A DNA stretch of 64,000 nucleotides from Meghimatium bilineatum (Eukaryota; Mollusca; Gastropoda; Stylommatophora; Philomycidae), in assembly GCA_034231615.1 (NCBI GenBank), contig CM067317.1, positions 1,882,501 through 1,946,500 of the forward strand, given 5' to 3'. Positions 10,193 to 22,090 of the stretch are shown piece by piece. Made by a program: the position numbers and the translations under genes. The notes below the pieces were generated by a model that had not been told where the DNA came from, did no database searches, and was given only the letters and a program-made list of their open reading frames with translations. How positions within the stretch are numbered: the first letter of the stretch is position 1; each line of letters starts with the position of its first letter.

Positions 10193-12722
10193 TGATACAA
10201 AACAGCATTCACTGATATACAACTCATTCACTTTCATACAACAAAGCATTCATTTCTGTACAAGATATACACTTCGGCACAACAAAACATTCAATTTTAT
10301 ACAATTCATTCACATCTATACAAGGCATTCACTTCTATACAAATCCTTCACTTCCATAAAAGGTATTTACTTCTACATAGCAGAGCATTCACTTTTACAC
10401 AAGGCAAACACTTCTACACAACAAATTCACTTTTTCTTCATAACTCATTCACTTCTACACAAGGTAAACACTTCTACACAACAAATTCACTTTTTCTTCA
10501 TAACTCATTCACTTCTACACAACAACTCATTTACTTCTACACAACAACTCATTTACTTTTACACAACAACTTATTTACTTTTACACAACTCATTCACTTC
10601 TACACAACAGCTCATTTACTTCTACACAACTCATTTACTTCTACACAACAACTCATTTACTTTTACACAACAACTCATTTACTTTTACACAACAACTTAT
10701 TTACTTTTACACAACTCATTCACTTCTATACAACAACTCATTCACTTCTACACAACAACTCATTCACTTCTACACAACAACTCATTCACTTCTACACAAC
10801 AACTCATTCACTTCTACACAACAACTCATTCACTTCTACATAACAACTCATTCACTTATACACAACTCATTCACTTATACACAACGACTCATTCACTTAT
10901 ACACAACGACTCATTCATTTCTACACAACGACTCATTCACTTATACACAACAACTCATTCACTTCTATACAACTACTCATTCACTTCTACACAACAACTC
11001 ATTCACTTCTACACAACAACTCATTCACTTCTACACAACAACTCATTCACTTCTACACAACAACTCATTCACTTCTACACAACTCATTCACTTCTACACA
11101 ACAACTCATTCACTTCTACACAACAACTCATTCACTTCTACACAACAACTCATTCACTTATACACAACAACTCATTCACTTCTATACAACTACTCATTCA
11201 CTTCTACACAACAACTCATTCACTTCTACACAACAACTCATTCACTTCTACACAACAACTCATTCACTTCTACACAACAACTCATTCACTTCTACACAAC
11301 AACTCATTCACTTCTACACAACTCATTCACTTCTACACAACAACTCATTCACTTCTACACAACAACTCATTCACTTCTACACAACAACTCATTCACTTCT
11401 ACATAACAACTCATTCACTTATACACAACTCATTCACTTATACACAACGACTCATTCATTTCTACACAACGACTCATTCATTTCTACACAACAACTCATT
11501 CACTTCTACACAACAACTCATTCACTTCTACACAACAACTCATTCACTTCTACACAACAACTCATTCACTTCTACACAACAACTCATTCACTTCTACATA
11601 ACAACTCATTCACTTATACACAACTCATTCACTTATACACAACTCATTCACTTATACACAACGACTCATTCATTTCTACACAACGACTCATTCACTTCTA
11701 CACAACAACTCATTCACTTCTACACAACAACTCATTCACTTCTACACAACGACTCATTCACTTATACACAACAACTCATTCACTTCTACACAACAACTCA
11801 TTCACTTCTACACAACAACTCATTCACTTCTACACAACAACTCATTCACTTCTACACAACAACTCATTCACTTCTACACAACAACTCATTCACTTCTACA
11901 CAACAACTCATTCACTTCTACATAACAACTCATTCACTTATACACAACTCATTCACTTATACACAACTCATTCACTTATACACAACGACTCATTCACTTC
12001 TACACAACGACTCATTCACTTATACACAACAACTCATTCACTTCTACATAACAACTCATTCACTTCAACACAACTCATTCACTTCTACACAACAACTCAT
12101 TCACTTCTACACAACAACTCATTCACTTATACACAACAACTCATTCACTTATACACAACAACTCATTCACTTCTACATAACAACTCATTCACTTCAACAC
12201 AACTCATTCACTTATACACAACGACTCATTCACTTCTACACAACGACTCATTCACTTATACACAACAACTCATTCACTTCTACATAACAACTCATTCACT
12301 TCAACACAACTCATTCACTTCTACACAACAACTCATTCACTTCTACACAACAACTCATTCACTTATACACAACAACTCATTCACTTCTACATAACAACTC
12401 ATTCACTTCAACACAACTCATTCACTTCTACACAACAACTCATTCACTTCTACACAACAACTCATTCACTTCTACACAACAACTCATTCACTTATACACA
12501 ACTCATTCACTTATACACAAAGACTCATTCATTTCTACACAACGACTCATTCACTTATACACAACAACTCATTCACTTCTACACAACAACTCATTCACTT
12601 CTACACAACAACTCATTCACTTCTACACAACAACTCATTCACTTCTACACAACAACTCATTCAATTCAGCACAACTCACTTCTACACAACTTATTTACTT
12701 CTACACAACTCATTCACTTTTG
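10193..12722. repeat. 21-bp minisatellite, about 120 copies
   Basis: The unit is ACAACTCATTCACTTCTAC plus AC, with 18-bp variants (one CAA less) and TTATAC/TTCAAC variants arranged in longer periodic blocks. A 788-codon plus frame runs through it. The left end shades into the dispersed element at 9975. The right end is interrupted by a LINE. Confidence 0.95.
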
Positions 12723-12724
12723 GA

Positions 12725-14650
12725 AAAAATTGTGGCCTGGAAGGTATCATGTTATCTTGAAAGAAACATTGTTAGGAGGGTATCGTCCAGGAAAGAAAAC
12801 ATGGCAGAATGCAGCCATATTTGAGCTGGATGTTTTTGAGGTGTTCGATTCGCGCATGGAGACATGTGCAATCACAATAGATCTTGAGGATAAGTACAAT
12901 AGGGTGTCCTTGAATATCTTGATGGACCAGCTGTTAAATCTTGCAGTAAATCATTTTGTCGTGCAGTGGGTTGGTGCCGCCCTAATGCACAGGGTTGTAG
13001 TTCTTAAGTGTGGTAACTGGATATCTGCACCAACGGTTATTAGCCCAAGTCTGCCACAGGGATTGCCTCTATCTCCTGTACTTTTCAATGTATACACAGT
13101 ACATATCGCTAGTAATCAAATCACAGGTGCTGGCAAAACGATGTCATATGCCGATGATATTCAGGTGTATAGACAGGGCAGAAATCGATAAGAATGCGTC
13201 TTGAACTATAGAAGGAGCTGGACAGACTGACAAATTGGTGTCGAAATACAGGAGCAGTGGTTAATCCTTCTAAGGCATACGCATCATGGTTTTCCTTTAA
13301 CAATCACATAGTAAAGACACACATGCCACAAGTTTCGTTGTCCGGGAAAAGTTTAGAAAGAATTAGCACAATGAGATATCTGGGTGTGTATTTTGACCGA
13401 CGTCAAGGTTTCAGGGAACATGTTGACCACTTTATCATAAGGGCAGGCAAAAACTTAGCAGCAATGAAGGTTATGGCTGCTGCGCTGTGTGAGCAGAGGT
13501 TGTTATTTCTTTTGTACCAGGGTTCGGTTGTGGCTGTGGTAGAATATGCACTGGCAATTCTGACTCTTAGCAAAACTCAGATCGAAAGACTGGAATGCAG
13601 CAATGTGTATCATACTGGGATGCACAAGAGACACATCGACAAGAGCTATGCGATACCTACTTGACTGTCCAACAGCTGAGTACAGATTACAGTATTGCCG
13701 TGCACGGGCGTACCTTCAAATATATGCAGATAAGGAACACCTGTTGCATTCTGAAATACAGAAAGTTAAAGGCAGCAGACTCAAGAGAGGGAGGTCGTGG
13801 ATGGGATGTGCCGAGGATGTCATACAAAGTGTGTGCAGATTGCAGGATGTGGCAGCAGGTGCAGAATGGATAAGTCTACCCACAGATTTTGAAACTTGCT
13901 TGAGAGTAGTAATATCACTTAGCAGGGAATGCAGAGAATGGTGTCCCACAGCTGTGGAGAAAGAAGTGCAGTCTTTGGTCAGTGAGAATACCAAAGAGGT
14001 ATTATGTGATTATATATACTGATGGATCTGTGATTAGACATGTTCGCAGTGCTTAGGCGTACACAGCTCAGTGCGCAGGTAAAATGATCAGGGAGGTGAG
14101 TGGTGCCTTTGAGGTCACTATGGATAGCATGACCATGGAGACTATGGTAGTGACCAGGGCATTTGAGTGGGTATGCACACAGAGGGTAACATAGGTCTGC
14201 ATCTTGAGTGACTCTATGGGTATGATTAGGAAGATACAAGAGGGTCTCATTCGCAAACAGTGGATTGATGCCTTGAGAAAGGCGAGGCTGAAAGTGGTTA
14301 TATTTATTTTAATGCCTGGACATGTGGGTGTTTGAGGCAATGAAAGAGCGGATAAAATGGCATCATGTGCGATTGTGGCACAGAGTGATGGGGCAATGGA
14401 TCTCACTAACGTTTTGAACTCCTTAAGAGATATAGTAAGCGAGAGTGAGCCTAGTGTGGATGAGGATTCCTTTTCAATGACTAGGATTAAAGATCAGGGA
14501 TTGAAATGCGGTGTTGCTAGAAGTGAACATTTTGGAGGGCGCAGAAGGATGGTCAACCAGCATAGGACCGGTACTGTCAGCAGAAGTGTAACGGCGGATA
14601 CACTCAAGGAGAGATCGTAGCAACTATGGACGTGTCCAGTTTGCAATGAT
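12725..14650 (+). mobile_element. Jockey/I-type LINE: reverse transcriptase and RNase H, 5'-truncated
   Basis: The first frame (12730-13188) is an RT palm: ITIDLEDKYNRVSLNILMDQ, SLPQGLPLSPVLFNVYTV and TMSYADDIQVY with the YADD box. Frame changes then give YLGVYFDRRQGFREHVDHF (13.38 kb), the thumb, and an RNase H domain: YIYTDGSV near 14.02 kb, LSDSMGMIRK near 14.21 kb and FILMPGHVGV followed by GNERADKMA near 14.32 kb. A tail with PVCNDDDP follows. Several frameshifts and stops make it inactive. It is inserted at the edge of the 21-bp array, whose sequence resumes after the 3' end at about 14.67 kb. Confidence 0.9.
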
Positions 14651-15007
14651 GATGATCCGACGACTAACTAACTAACAACTCAATCACATTTATACAACAT
14701 AAACTGCAACCTTACCATGGTTGACTACATCCAAGATGACTTTATTTCTTTCATCATAATCTGAAATGGTAATCATCACAGACAGTTACTTCTATGTGCA
14801 TGTCTGTGTATAATTGTTACATCAGAGTTACTTCTATGTGCATGTTGGTATTTTTTTGTTTCCAGTGCTTTTACGTGAACACTATCATTATCTTTATTGC
14901 ACTTCAATCTTCATTGCACTAGACTATTTTACTGTACTTCAGTCTACAGATTCTTTTTGTCTTTTTCCTGAAATGTACCTCTCATTTTGAGGCTGTTAGT
15001 CCAATTT
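14651..15007. other. Spacer between LINE and 69-bp array
   Basis: A relic of the 21-bp array (AACTCAATCACATTTATACA) occurs at the left. The rest is AT-rich sequence with a TTACTTCTATGTGCATG duplication near 14.80 kb. No gene seen. Confidence 0.5.
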
Positions 15008-17800
15008 GGTTGAATGAACTGAACTGTAGTCACTTCTCCCTCATTCTCCAGTTGAAGACATGCATTGATCAAGATTTCATCAATGAACTTGACTGTAGTC
15101 ACTTCTCCCTCATTCTCCAGTTGAAGACATGCATTGATCAAGATTTCATCAATGAACTTGACTGTGGTCACTTCTCCCTCATTCTCCAGTTGAAGACATG
15201 CATTGATCAAGATTTCATCAATGAACTTGACTGTAGTCACTTCTCCCTCATTCTCCAGTTGAAGACATGCATTGATCAAGATTTCATCAATGAACTTGAC
15301 TGTAGTCACTTCTCCCTCATTCTCCAGTTGAAGACATGCATTGATCAAGATTTCATCAATGAACTTGACTGTAGTCACTTCTCCCTCATTCTCCAGTTGA
15401 AGACATGCATTGATCAAGATTTCATCAATGAACTTGACTGGTCACTTCTCTCTCATTCTCCAGGTGAAGACATGCATTGATCAAGATTTCATCAATGAAC
15501 TTGACTGTGGTCACTTCTCCCTCATTCTCCAGTTGAAGACATGCATTGATCAAGATTTCATCAATGAACTTGACTGTAGTCACTTCTCCCTCATTCTCCA
15601 GTTGAAGACATGCATTGATCAAGATTTCATCAATGAACTTGACTGTAGTCACTTCTCCCTCATTCTCCAGTTGAAGACATGCATTGATCAAGATTTCATC
15701 AATGAACTTGACTGTGGTCACTTCTCCCTCATTCTCCAGTTGAAGACATGCATTAATCAAGATTTCATCAATGAACTTGACTGGTCACTTCTCCCTCATT
15801 CTCCAGTTGAAGACATGCATTGATCAAGATTTCATCAATGAACTTGACTGTAGTCACTTCTCCCTCATTCTCCAGTTGAAGACATGCATTGATCAAGATT
15901 TCATCAATGAACTTGACTGTAGTCACTTCTCCCTCATTCTCCAGTTGAAGACATGCATTGATCAAGATTTCATCAATGAACTTGACTGTAGTCACTTCTC
16001 CCTCATTCTCCAGTTGAAGACATGCATTGATCAAGATTTCATCAATGAACTTGACTGTGGTCACTTCTCCCTCATTCTCCAGTTGAAGACATGCATTGAT
16101 CAAGATTTCATCAATGAACTTGACTGTGGTCACTTCTCCCTCATTCTCCAGTTGAAGACATGCATTGATCAAGATTTCATCAATGAACTTGACTGTAGTC
16201 ACTTCTCCCTCATTCTCCAGTTGAAGACATGCATTGATCAAGATTTCATCAATGAACTTGACTGTGGTCACTTCTCCCTCATTCTCCAGTTGAAGACATG
16301 CATTGATCAAGATTTCATCAATGAACTTGACTGTGGTCACTTCTCCCTCATTCTCCAGTTGAAGACATGCATTGATCAAGATTTCATCAATGAACTTGAT
16401 TGTGGTGACTTCTCCCTCATTCTCCAGTTGAAGACATGCATTGATCAAGATTTCATCAATGAACTTGACTGTAGTCACTTCTCCCTCATTCTCCAGTTGA
16501 AGACATGCATTGATCAAGATTTCATCAATGAACTTGACTGTAGTCACTTCTCCCTCATTCTCCAGTTGAAGACATGCATTGATCAAGATTTCATCAATGA
16601 ACTTGATTGTGGTGACTTCTCCCTCATTCTCCAGTTGAAGACATGCATTGATCAAGATTTCATCAATGAACTTGACTGTAGTCACTTCTCCCTCATTCTC
16701 CAGTTGAAGACATGCATTGATCAAGATTTCATCAATGAACTTGATTGTGGTCACTTCTCCCTCATTCTCCAGTTGAAGACATGCATTGATCAAGATTTCA
16801 TCAATGAACTTGACTGTAGTCACTTCTCCCTCATTCTCCAGTTGAAGACATGCATTGATCAAGATTTCATCAATGAATTTGACTGGTCACTTCTCCCTCA
16901 TTCTCCAGTTGAAGACATGCATTGATCAAGATTTCATCAATGAACTTGACTGTAGTCACTTCTCCCTCATTCTCCAGTTGAAGACATGCATTGATCAAGA
17001 TTTCATCAATGAACTTGACTGTAGTCACTTCTCCCTCATTCTCCAGTTGAAGACATGCATTTATCAAGATTTCATCAATGAACTTGACTGTAGTCACTTC
17101 TCCCTCATTCTCCAGTTGAAGACATGCATTGATCAAGATTTCATCAATGAACTTGACTGGTGACTTCTCCCTCATTCTCCAGTTGAAGACATGCATTGAT
17201 CAAGATTTCATCAATGAACTTGACTGTAGTCACTTCTCCCTCATTCTCCAGTTGAAGACATGCATTGATCAAGATTTCATCAATGAACTTGATTGTGGTG
17301 ACTTCTCCCTCATTCTCCAGTTGAAGACATGCATTGATCAAGATTTCATCAATGAACTTGACTGTAGTCACTTCTCCCTCATTCTCCAGTTGAAGACATG
17401 CATTGATCAAGATTTCATCAATGAACTTGATTGTGGTGACTTCTCCCTCATTCTCCAGTTGAAGACATGCATTGATCAAGATTTCATCAATGAACTTGAT
17501 TGTGGTCACTTCTCCCTCATTCTCCAGTTGAAGACATGCATTGATCAAGATTTCATCAATGAACTTGATTGTGGTGACTTCTCCCTCATTCTCCAGTTGA
17601 AGACATGCATTGATCAAGATTTCATCAATGAACTTGATTGTTGTCACTTCTCCCTCATTCTCCAGTTGAAGACATGCATTGATCAAGATTTCATCAATGA
17701 ACTTGATTGTGGTGACTTCTCCCTCATTCTCCAGTTGAAGACATGCATTGATCAAGATTTCATCAATGAACTTGATTGTTGTCACTTCTCCCTCACTATC
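15008..17800. repeat. 69-bp minisatellite, about 40 copies
   Basis: The unit contains GTCACTTCTCCCTCATTCTC, CAGTTGAAGACATGCATTGA and CAAGATTTCATCAATGAAC. Units are nearly identical. A 2-nt deletion variant (GACTGGTCAC or GACTGGTGAC for GACTGTAGTCAC) recurs near 15440, 15782, 16884 and 17159 and shifts the frame each time. Between these points both strands are open (23-residue periods). A later subset carries GATTGTGGTGAC variants near the right end. Confidence 0.96.
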
Positions 17801-17844
17801 AACATCCAGAATGGAGGTTCTATCTGCAACGATATATAATTTTT

Positions 17845-18140
17845 ACGAGCGGAAAGAGTTCATATGTCCAAAATACTCTATGTGTTTGATTTTTATTACC
17901 TTTAATAGTTCTTTTTTCATACGAAGTGTTCTTACAACCACTTTTTTCAAACGAAGTGTTCTTACAACCACTTTTTTCATATGAAGTGTTGTTACAACCT
18001 CTTTTTTTTCATTTTCTTCTCTGTCCATAAAGTTCTCCCTATTCTTCTAAATATATCCACATCTCAAAGCATCAATTCTGTCTTCTAATTGTTTGTTTAT
18101 TGTCCATATTTCTGAGCCATACATTAATATATAATAGATG
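17845..18140 (-). mobile_element. RTE LINE C-terminal fragment with internal 30-bp expansion
   Basis: The minus-strand translation gives LMYGSEIWTINKQLED, a degraded EMWIYRR-like segment and, near 17.87 kb, KELLKVIKIKHIEYFGHMN, the RTE C-terminal motif. Between them a 30-bp unit (10 codons, KKVVVRTLRM and variants) is repeated about three times in frame. A typical element has a single KK-containing helix here, so this looks like tandem duplication inside the retroelement. Confidence 0.72.
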
Positions 18141-19600
18141 TAGCATTCTTCTTCTTTCCTTCCTCTGTTACTCTTTATGGGTGTCGAGGGAGATACAATG
18201 TTCTTGTTCTCGCTTTTCTGGCAGCTTCAGATAATGTTATTTAGTGTTTGTGTAATGTCTCTTTGATTTTGTCGATCCAGCGTACTCTAGGTCTACCCTT
18301 GGCTCTTCTTTCTGCTTCTCCTCTCTTTGTATATGCTTTATAAACTAATGAATCACACAGTATTCTTTCCAGATGACCATACCATTGTATCTGTAGTTTT
18401 GTATGTATTGTAGAATTGATATGACACCCACTCTTTCTCCTATGACCTTGTTTCTAATTCTGTATCTTCTGGTCACTCCTGTGGATTTTCTCAGACATCT
18501 CTGTTGTAACCAGTTGTCTCTCTTATGTTTTGCTGTTAAGAACCATGTTTGATATTGGTAGCACAGGGTTGGAATGAAGATGCTTTGGATAAGATGGTTT
18601 TTTTTGTAGTCATTGGTAGCATTTTGTGTTGTAATAAAGGGGATAATTGACCCAGTATTTGATTCGCTTTGCTACAACGAATGTCTATTTTGAAGTCTGT
18701 CTTTCAATCTGAAGAGAATGTTACACCTAAGTATTTGAAGCATTCTATAATTCTAATTATTAGCTTGTTTGTAATTTGTTTCAATGTTAATATATTCCTC
18801 ATATCACTGAAAGTACTTTTAGCCATTCCTATTCTCCTTTTAGCCATTCCTATTCTCCTTTTAGCCATTCCTATTCTCCTTTTAGCCATTCCTATTCTCC
18901 TTTTAGCCATTCCTATTCTCCTTTTAGGCATTCCTATTCTCCTTTTAGCCATTCCTATTCTCCTTTTAGCCATTCCTATTCTCCTTTTAGCCATTCCTAT
19001 TCTCCTTTTAGGCATTCCTATTCTCCTTTTAGCCATTCCTATTCTCCTTTTAGGCATTCCTATTCTCCTTTTAGGCATTCCTATTCTCCTTTTAGCCATT
19101 CCTATTCTCCTTTTAGGCATTCCTATTCTCCTTTTAGCCATTCCTATTCTCCTTTTAACTTCTGTTTCACATTTGCCATCATTATTGATTGTGTGTCCAA
19201 GACACAGGTACTGGTCTACTTGTTGCAATATAGTTTCATGTAGATTACATGTCCAAGACATAGGTACTGGAATTATATAGTGTATGTATTTTTATGTTTA
19301 GCATTTGTTCCTCATTGATTACTGTTGATTATCATCATTTTTGTTTTCTTGATGTTAATATCTAGTTTATATTCTCTGTTTCATGTGTTTACTTGATATA
19401 TTAATCTTTGTGGTATCTGTTCACTTTATGCCACGAGGACTGTGTTATCTGAATATTGCAGACTGTTTATTATTTTTACACTGAACTTCAGCCCTAGCAT
19501 CTCCTATATGTTTAAAAAAACACTCTCAGTGTAGATATTAAATGGTTAGGATGATAAAATACATCCTTGTCTTACTCCTCTTTATATTTCAATGTATGGG
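18140..19600 (-). mobile_element. RTE-like LINE fragment carrying a 21-bp in-frame array
   Basis: Reading the minus strand from 19.6 kb, remnants of GCxLSxLxFDIYTE, LQYSDNTVLVA (YADD-box position), DINIKKTKMMI and YLCLGHTINNDGKCETEV appear. These lead into KRRIGMAK, which is repeated about 16 times, and then STFSDMRNILTLKQITN and the thumb-like CxxxxRYRIRN region to about 18.14 kb. Ordinary RTE proteins have one RRIGMAK-like helix after TEV/TEI, so the array is an internal expansion. Many stops are present. Confidence 0.8.
18819..19158. repeat. 21-bp in-frame array inside an RTE LINE, about 16 copies
   Basis: The unit is CTTTTAGCCATTCCTATTCTC (minus: 7 codons, RRIGMAK or RRIGMPK). The flanks on both sides are the same RTE reading frame, so the expansion happened within the element. 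Confidence 0.92.
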
Positions 19601-19624
19601 GTGACTAGCTACTCTCGTATCTTA

Positions 19625-19735
19625 TTTTTACGATACAAATAACAAAGCATACAAACACACACAAAAAATCACAAAGCATACAAACACACACAAAAAAGCA
19701 CAAAGCATACAAACACACACAAAAAAGCATGCAAC
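19625..19735. repeat. 27-bp array, about 4 copies, next to a splice donor
   Basis: CAAAGCATACAAACACACAC plus AAAAAA repeats. On the minus strand it begins within about 20 nt of the donor of exon 19744-19870. Confidence 0.85.
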
Positions 19736-19743
19736 CAACTAAC

Positions 19744-19870
19744 CTCCAAGTGTAAGTACGTATGTGTCTGTGAAATCTCCAACCCATTTGCTGCTACTAA
19801 AAATAGCATTGGTTATGGCAGCCACTTTCAGATGATAGCGAGAGTTTGATATCAAATTTGTCAGTACATG
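19744..19870 (-). CDS. Fn3 domain 4, second half (exon)
   Basis: Acceptor TAATCTCCACAG and donor GGAG|GTTAGT bound 127 nt, phase 0 to 1. It reads LISNSRYHLKVAAITNAIF, the YxVxVAAxxNA stretch of an Fn3 domain, then a membrane-proximal linker ending DTYVLTLG. A 27-bp array begins within about 20 bp of the donor. Confidence 0.85.
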
Positions 19871-19974
19871 CTGTGGAGATTATCAACAATTACATCTAGT
19901 TCATTATCACATAATTAGTTTTGTAATCATACTCACAAACATTATTCAATATCTGTTCATTCAAAAATAGTTTT

Positions 19975-20130
19975 CGATACCTTTGCATTCACACTCATTT
20001 CTTGACATTTCATTCACACACATTTCTTGACATTTCATTCACACACATTTCTTGACATTTCATTCACACACATTTCTTGACATTTCATTCACACACATTT
20101 CTTGACATTTCATTCACATACATCTATTCT
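19975..20130. repeat. 24-bp array, about 6 copies
   Basis: ATTCACACACATTTCTTGAC plus ATTT repeats upstream of the 38-bp array. Confidence 0.88.
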
Positions 20131-20144
20131 TGAAAGAACAATAT

Positions 20145-21424
20145 GTACTACCAACACAACATTCATGTACTCTCCTCATGACATCTTGTTAACACAACAT
20201 TCATGTACCCTCCTCATGACATCTTGTTAACACAACATTCATGTACTCTTCTCATGACATCTTGTTAACACAACATTCATGTACCCTCCTCATGACATCT
20301 TGTTAACCTTCACCGAGCCGATATCATATCCAGCCGCCGAAAAACAAATTGGCCGCTCGCGCTGATGGCGGGCCGTCCCACCCAGCGAGATTATCGTGAG
20401 ATTTACACGTACTACAGTCCGTGCACATAGCTGGGGACATGCGCAATCGAAGCCGGTACATCCCCCACTTCCGACATGATCGTTTTTGAAAATGGCTAGC
20501 TATTCGTAAAAGTTTAAGAGCAATTAATCTGACCACATCTGTACACCGGTACGATGCCTTGATGATGGATCGGTTTTACAGACCTTTATTTCATCGTATT
20601 TCGAATAAAATAACATTGAATCGTGGCTTGAATCATGGATTATTAGGTTATTTAGTTTCACAGCAGTGAATATACAGAATGCCGTGCTGGTTTGGGGACT
20701 TGTACGTTTGATATCAAAAATTTTGAAGTGGCAGAAAAAATAACTCTAGGCCTAAGCTAAAAGAACGATTTTACTGCAAATCTACATGTTTTATACAGTT
20801 CCCCCGGCTATATTTTGATAATTTCGCAGTGAAAGAACATAAATACAACAGATTTGCGTGATTTAGTTTACAGTGTTGCCAAGGAATTCGATATGTAAGG
20901 TAAGTTATTTTTTATTTTTATTTTTTTCCTCTTTATTTGTTATAAAATATATGTTTTTTGTGAAAAACGTCTTTACCACTTTCTCATACGTCTGGTATCA
21001 CACACACGTACATAAATTACACCAATATATGCTTAATTCAATTCTTTATTTATATGTGCAAATATTATTTAAATATCTCTAACAACCCAAAAATTATCAC
21101 ATTTTCAAAACAGTCACCATCAATAATGCAAATTTTCAAAAAAGAATCCGGTGGCAGGGATACGTTTCGTATTTTTTAATCTGGCTTGCTAAAGGTTAAC
21201 ACAACATTCCTGTACTCTCCTCATGACATCTTGTTAACACAACATTCATGTACTCTCCTCATGACATCTTGTTAACACAACATTTATGTACTCTTCTCAT
21301 GACATCTTGTTAACACAACATTCCTGTACTCTCCTCATGACATCTTGTTAACACAACATTTATGTACTCTTCTCATGACATCTTGTTAACACAACATTCC
21401 TGTACCCTCCTCATGACATCTTGC
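20145..21424. repeat. 38-bp minisatellite split by a piggyBac-like MITE
   Basis: Units containing TTGTTAACACAACATTCATG and TCCTCATGACATC occur at 20145-20306 (about 4) and 21196-21424 (about 6). The MITE at 20307-21195 is inserted in the TTAA of one unit. Confidence 0.92.
20307..21195. mobile_element. PiggyBac-like non-autonomous element (MITE)
   Basis: The element is 889 bp and lies between two TTAA tetranucleotides (20303-20306 and 21196-21199), the target duplication typical of piggyBac. The left end CCTTCACCGAGCC and the inverted right end CCTTTAGCAAGCC form a 13-bp imperfect terminal repeat. The interior has no transposase-like frame; it is GC-richer at the left and AT-rich at the right. 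It splits a 38-bp minisatellite whose unit itself contains TTAA (TTGTTAACACAACATT). Confidence 0.78.
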
Positions 21425-21430
21425 TAAGAA

Positions 21431-21725
21431 AGCACATTTTCTCAGAGATTCCTATGGTTTATAACTTGAAGCAACATGCTACTGCCATATTTTATAAGCC
21501 ATTTCATATGTTATAAGCCATGTTATGTGCCATGGTATGTGTCATGTTACATGCTGTATTACATGCCATGTTATGTGTCATGTTACTTGCCATGTTACAT
21601 GCTGTGTTTGTGTCATGTTACGTGCTGTGTTACATGCCATGTTATGTGCTATGAGTGATGCCCTTGGCAGGGAGAATACCATTTCACTGAGAGGGATGAA
21701 ATAAATGTTGGAAAACCCCAGTACA
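21431..21725 (+). mobile_element. SINE copy split by an internal short-period array
   Basis: The left part (TCAGAGATTCCTATGGTTTA) and the right part (GAATACCATTTCACTGAGAG) match the body of the SINE at 21775-22066. Between them (21480-21658) lies a stretch of repeated CATGTTATGTGCCATG-like words that is absent from the other copies. The expansion therefore occurred inside the SINE. Head to head with the neighbouring SINE it could form an RNA hairpin. Confidence 0.6.
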
Positions 21726-21774
21726 ATCAAGTTAATTCTCTTCATCTTTTCAACTGTTGGATAAAAAGTTAATG

Positions 21775-22066
21775 TAAAATAGAAATTGAAAGTATTTGCG
21801 ATAGCAAAATGTAGTTACAGGTGCTCCAAAAGTATAGAGGATTGATTTCATTGTACCTTTGTTGCCCCTATATGCACTAATCTCTCTAAATGAAACAGCA
21901 CGCCGCTTGCTGAGAGTACCATATAGAGCACGTAACTCCATAGTTTCATGCGATAATCCCCAGGGATCTCTGAAATCTTGCACTTTATAAATAAAACATC
22001 TCAAGTGGGATTCAAACCCACCAACTCTTAAGCACAAAGTTAACAGCAACTACATCAGGGAGATCC
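21775..22066 (-). mobile_element. tRNA-like SINE
   Basis: On the minus strand the element starts with a tRNA-like head: CCTGATGTAGTTGC (A box) and GGGTTTGAATCCCACTT (B box), followed by a body with CAGAGATCCCTGGGGATTA, ATGAAACTATGGAG and GCTGTTTCATTTAGAGAG. The body recurs at 21.43, 37.28 and 48.9 kb, which defines the family. It lies 25 bp inside the intron after the exon at 22091-22260. Confidence 0.78.
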
Positions 22067-22090
22067 CATAAACAAAATGTAGTAAAGTAC

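Noticed and set aside
9921..12287. 788-codon plus-strand ORF
   Set aside because: It runs through a 21-bp minisatellite; the non-repeat start is a dispersed element also present elsewhere without a frame.
15010..17839. Overlapping ORFs of up to 384 codons on both strands
   Set aside because: By-product of the 69-bp unit; the same frame is broken at each 2-nt deletion variant, which a gene would not tolerate.
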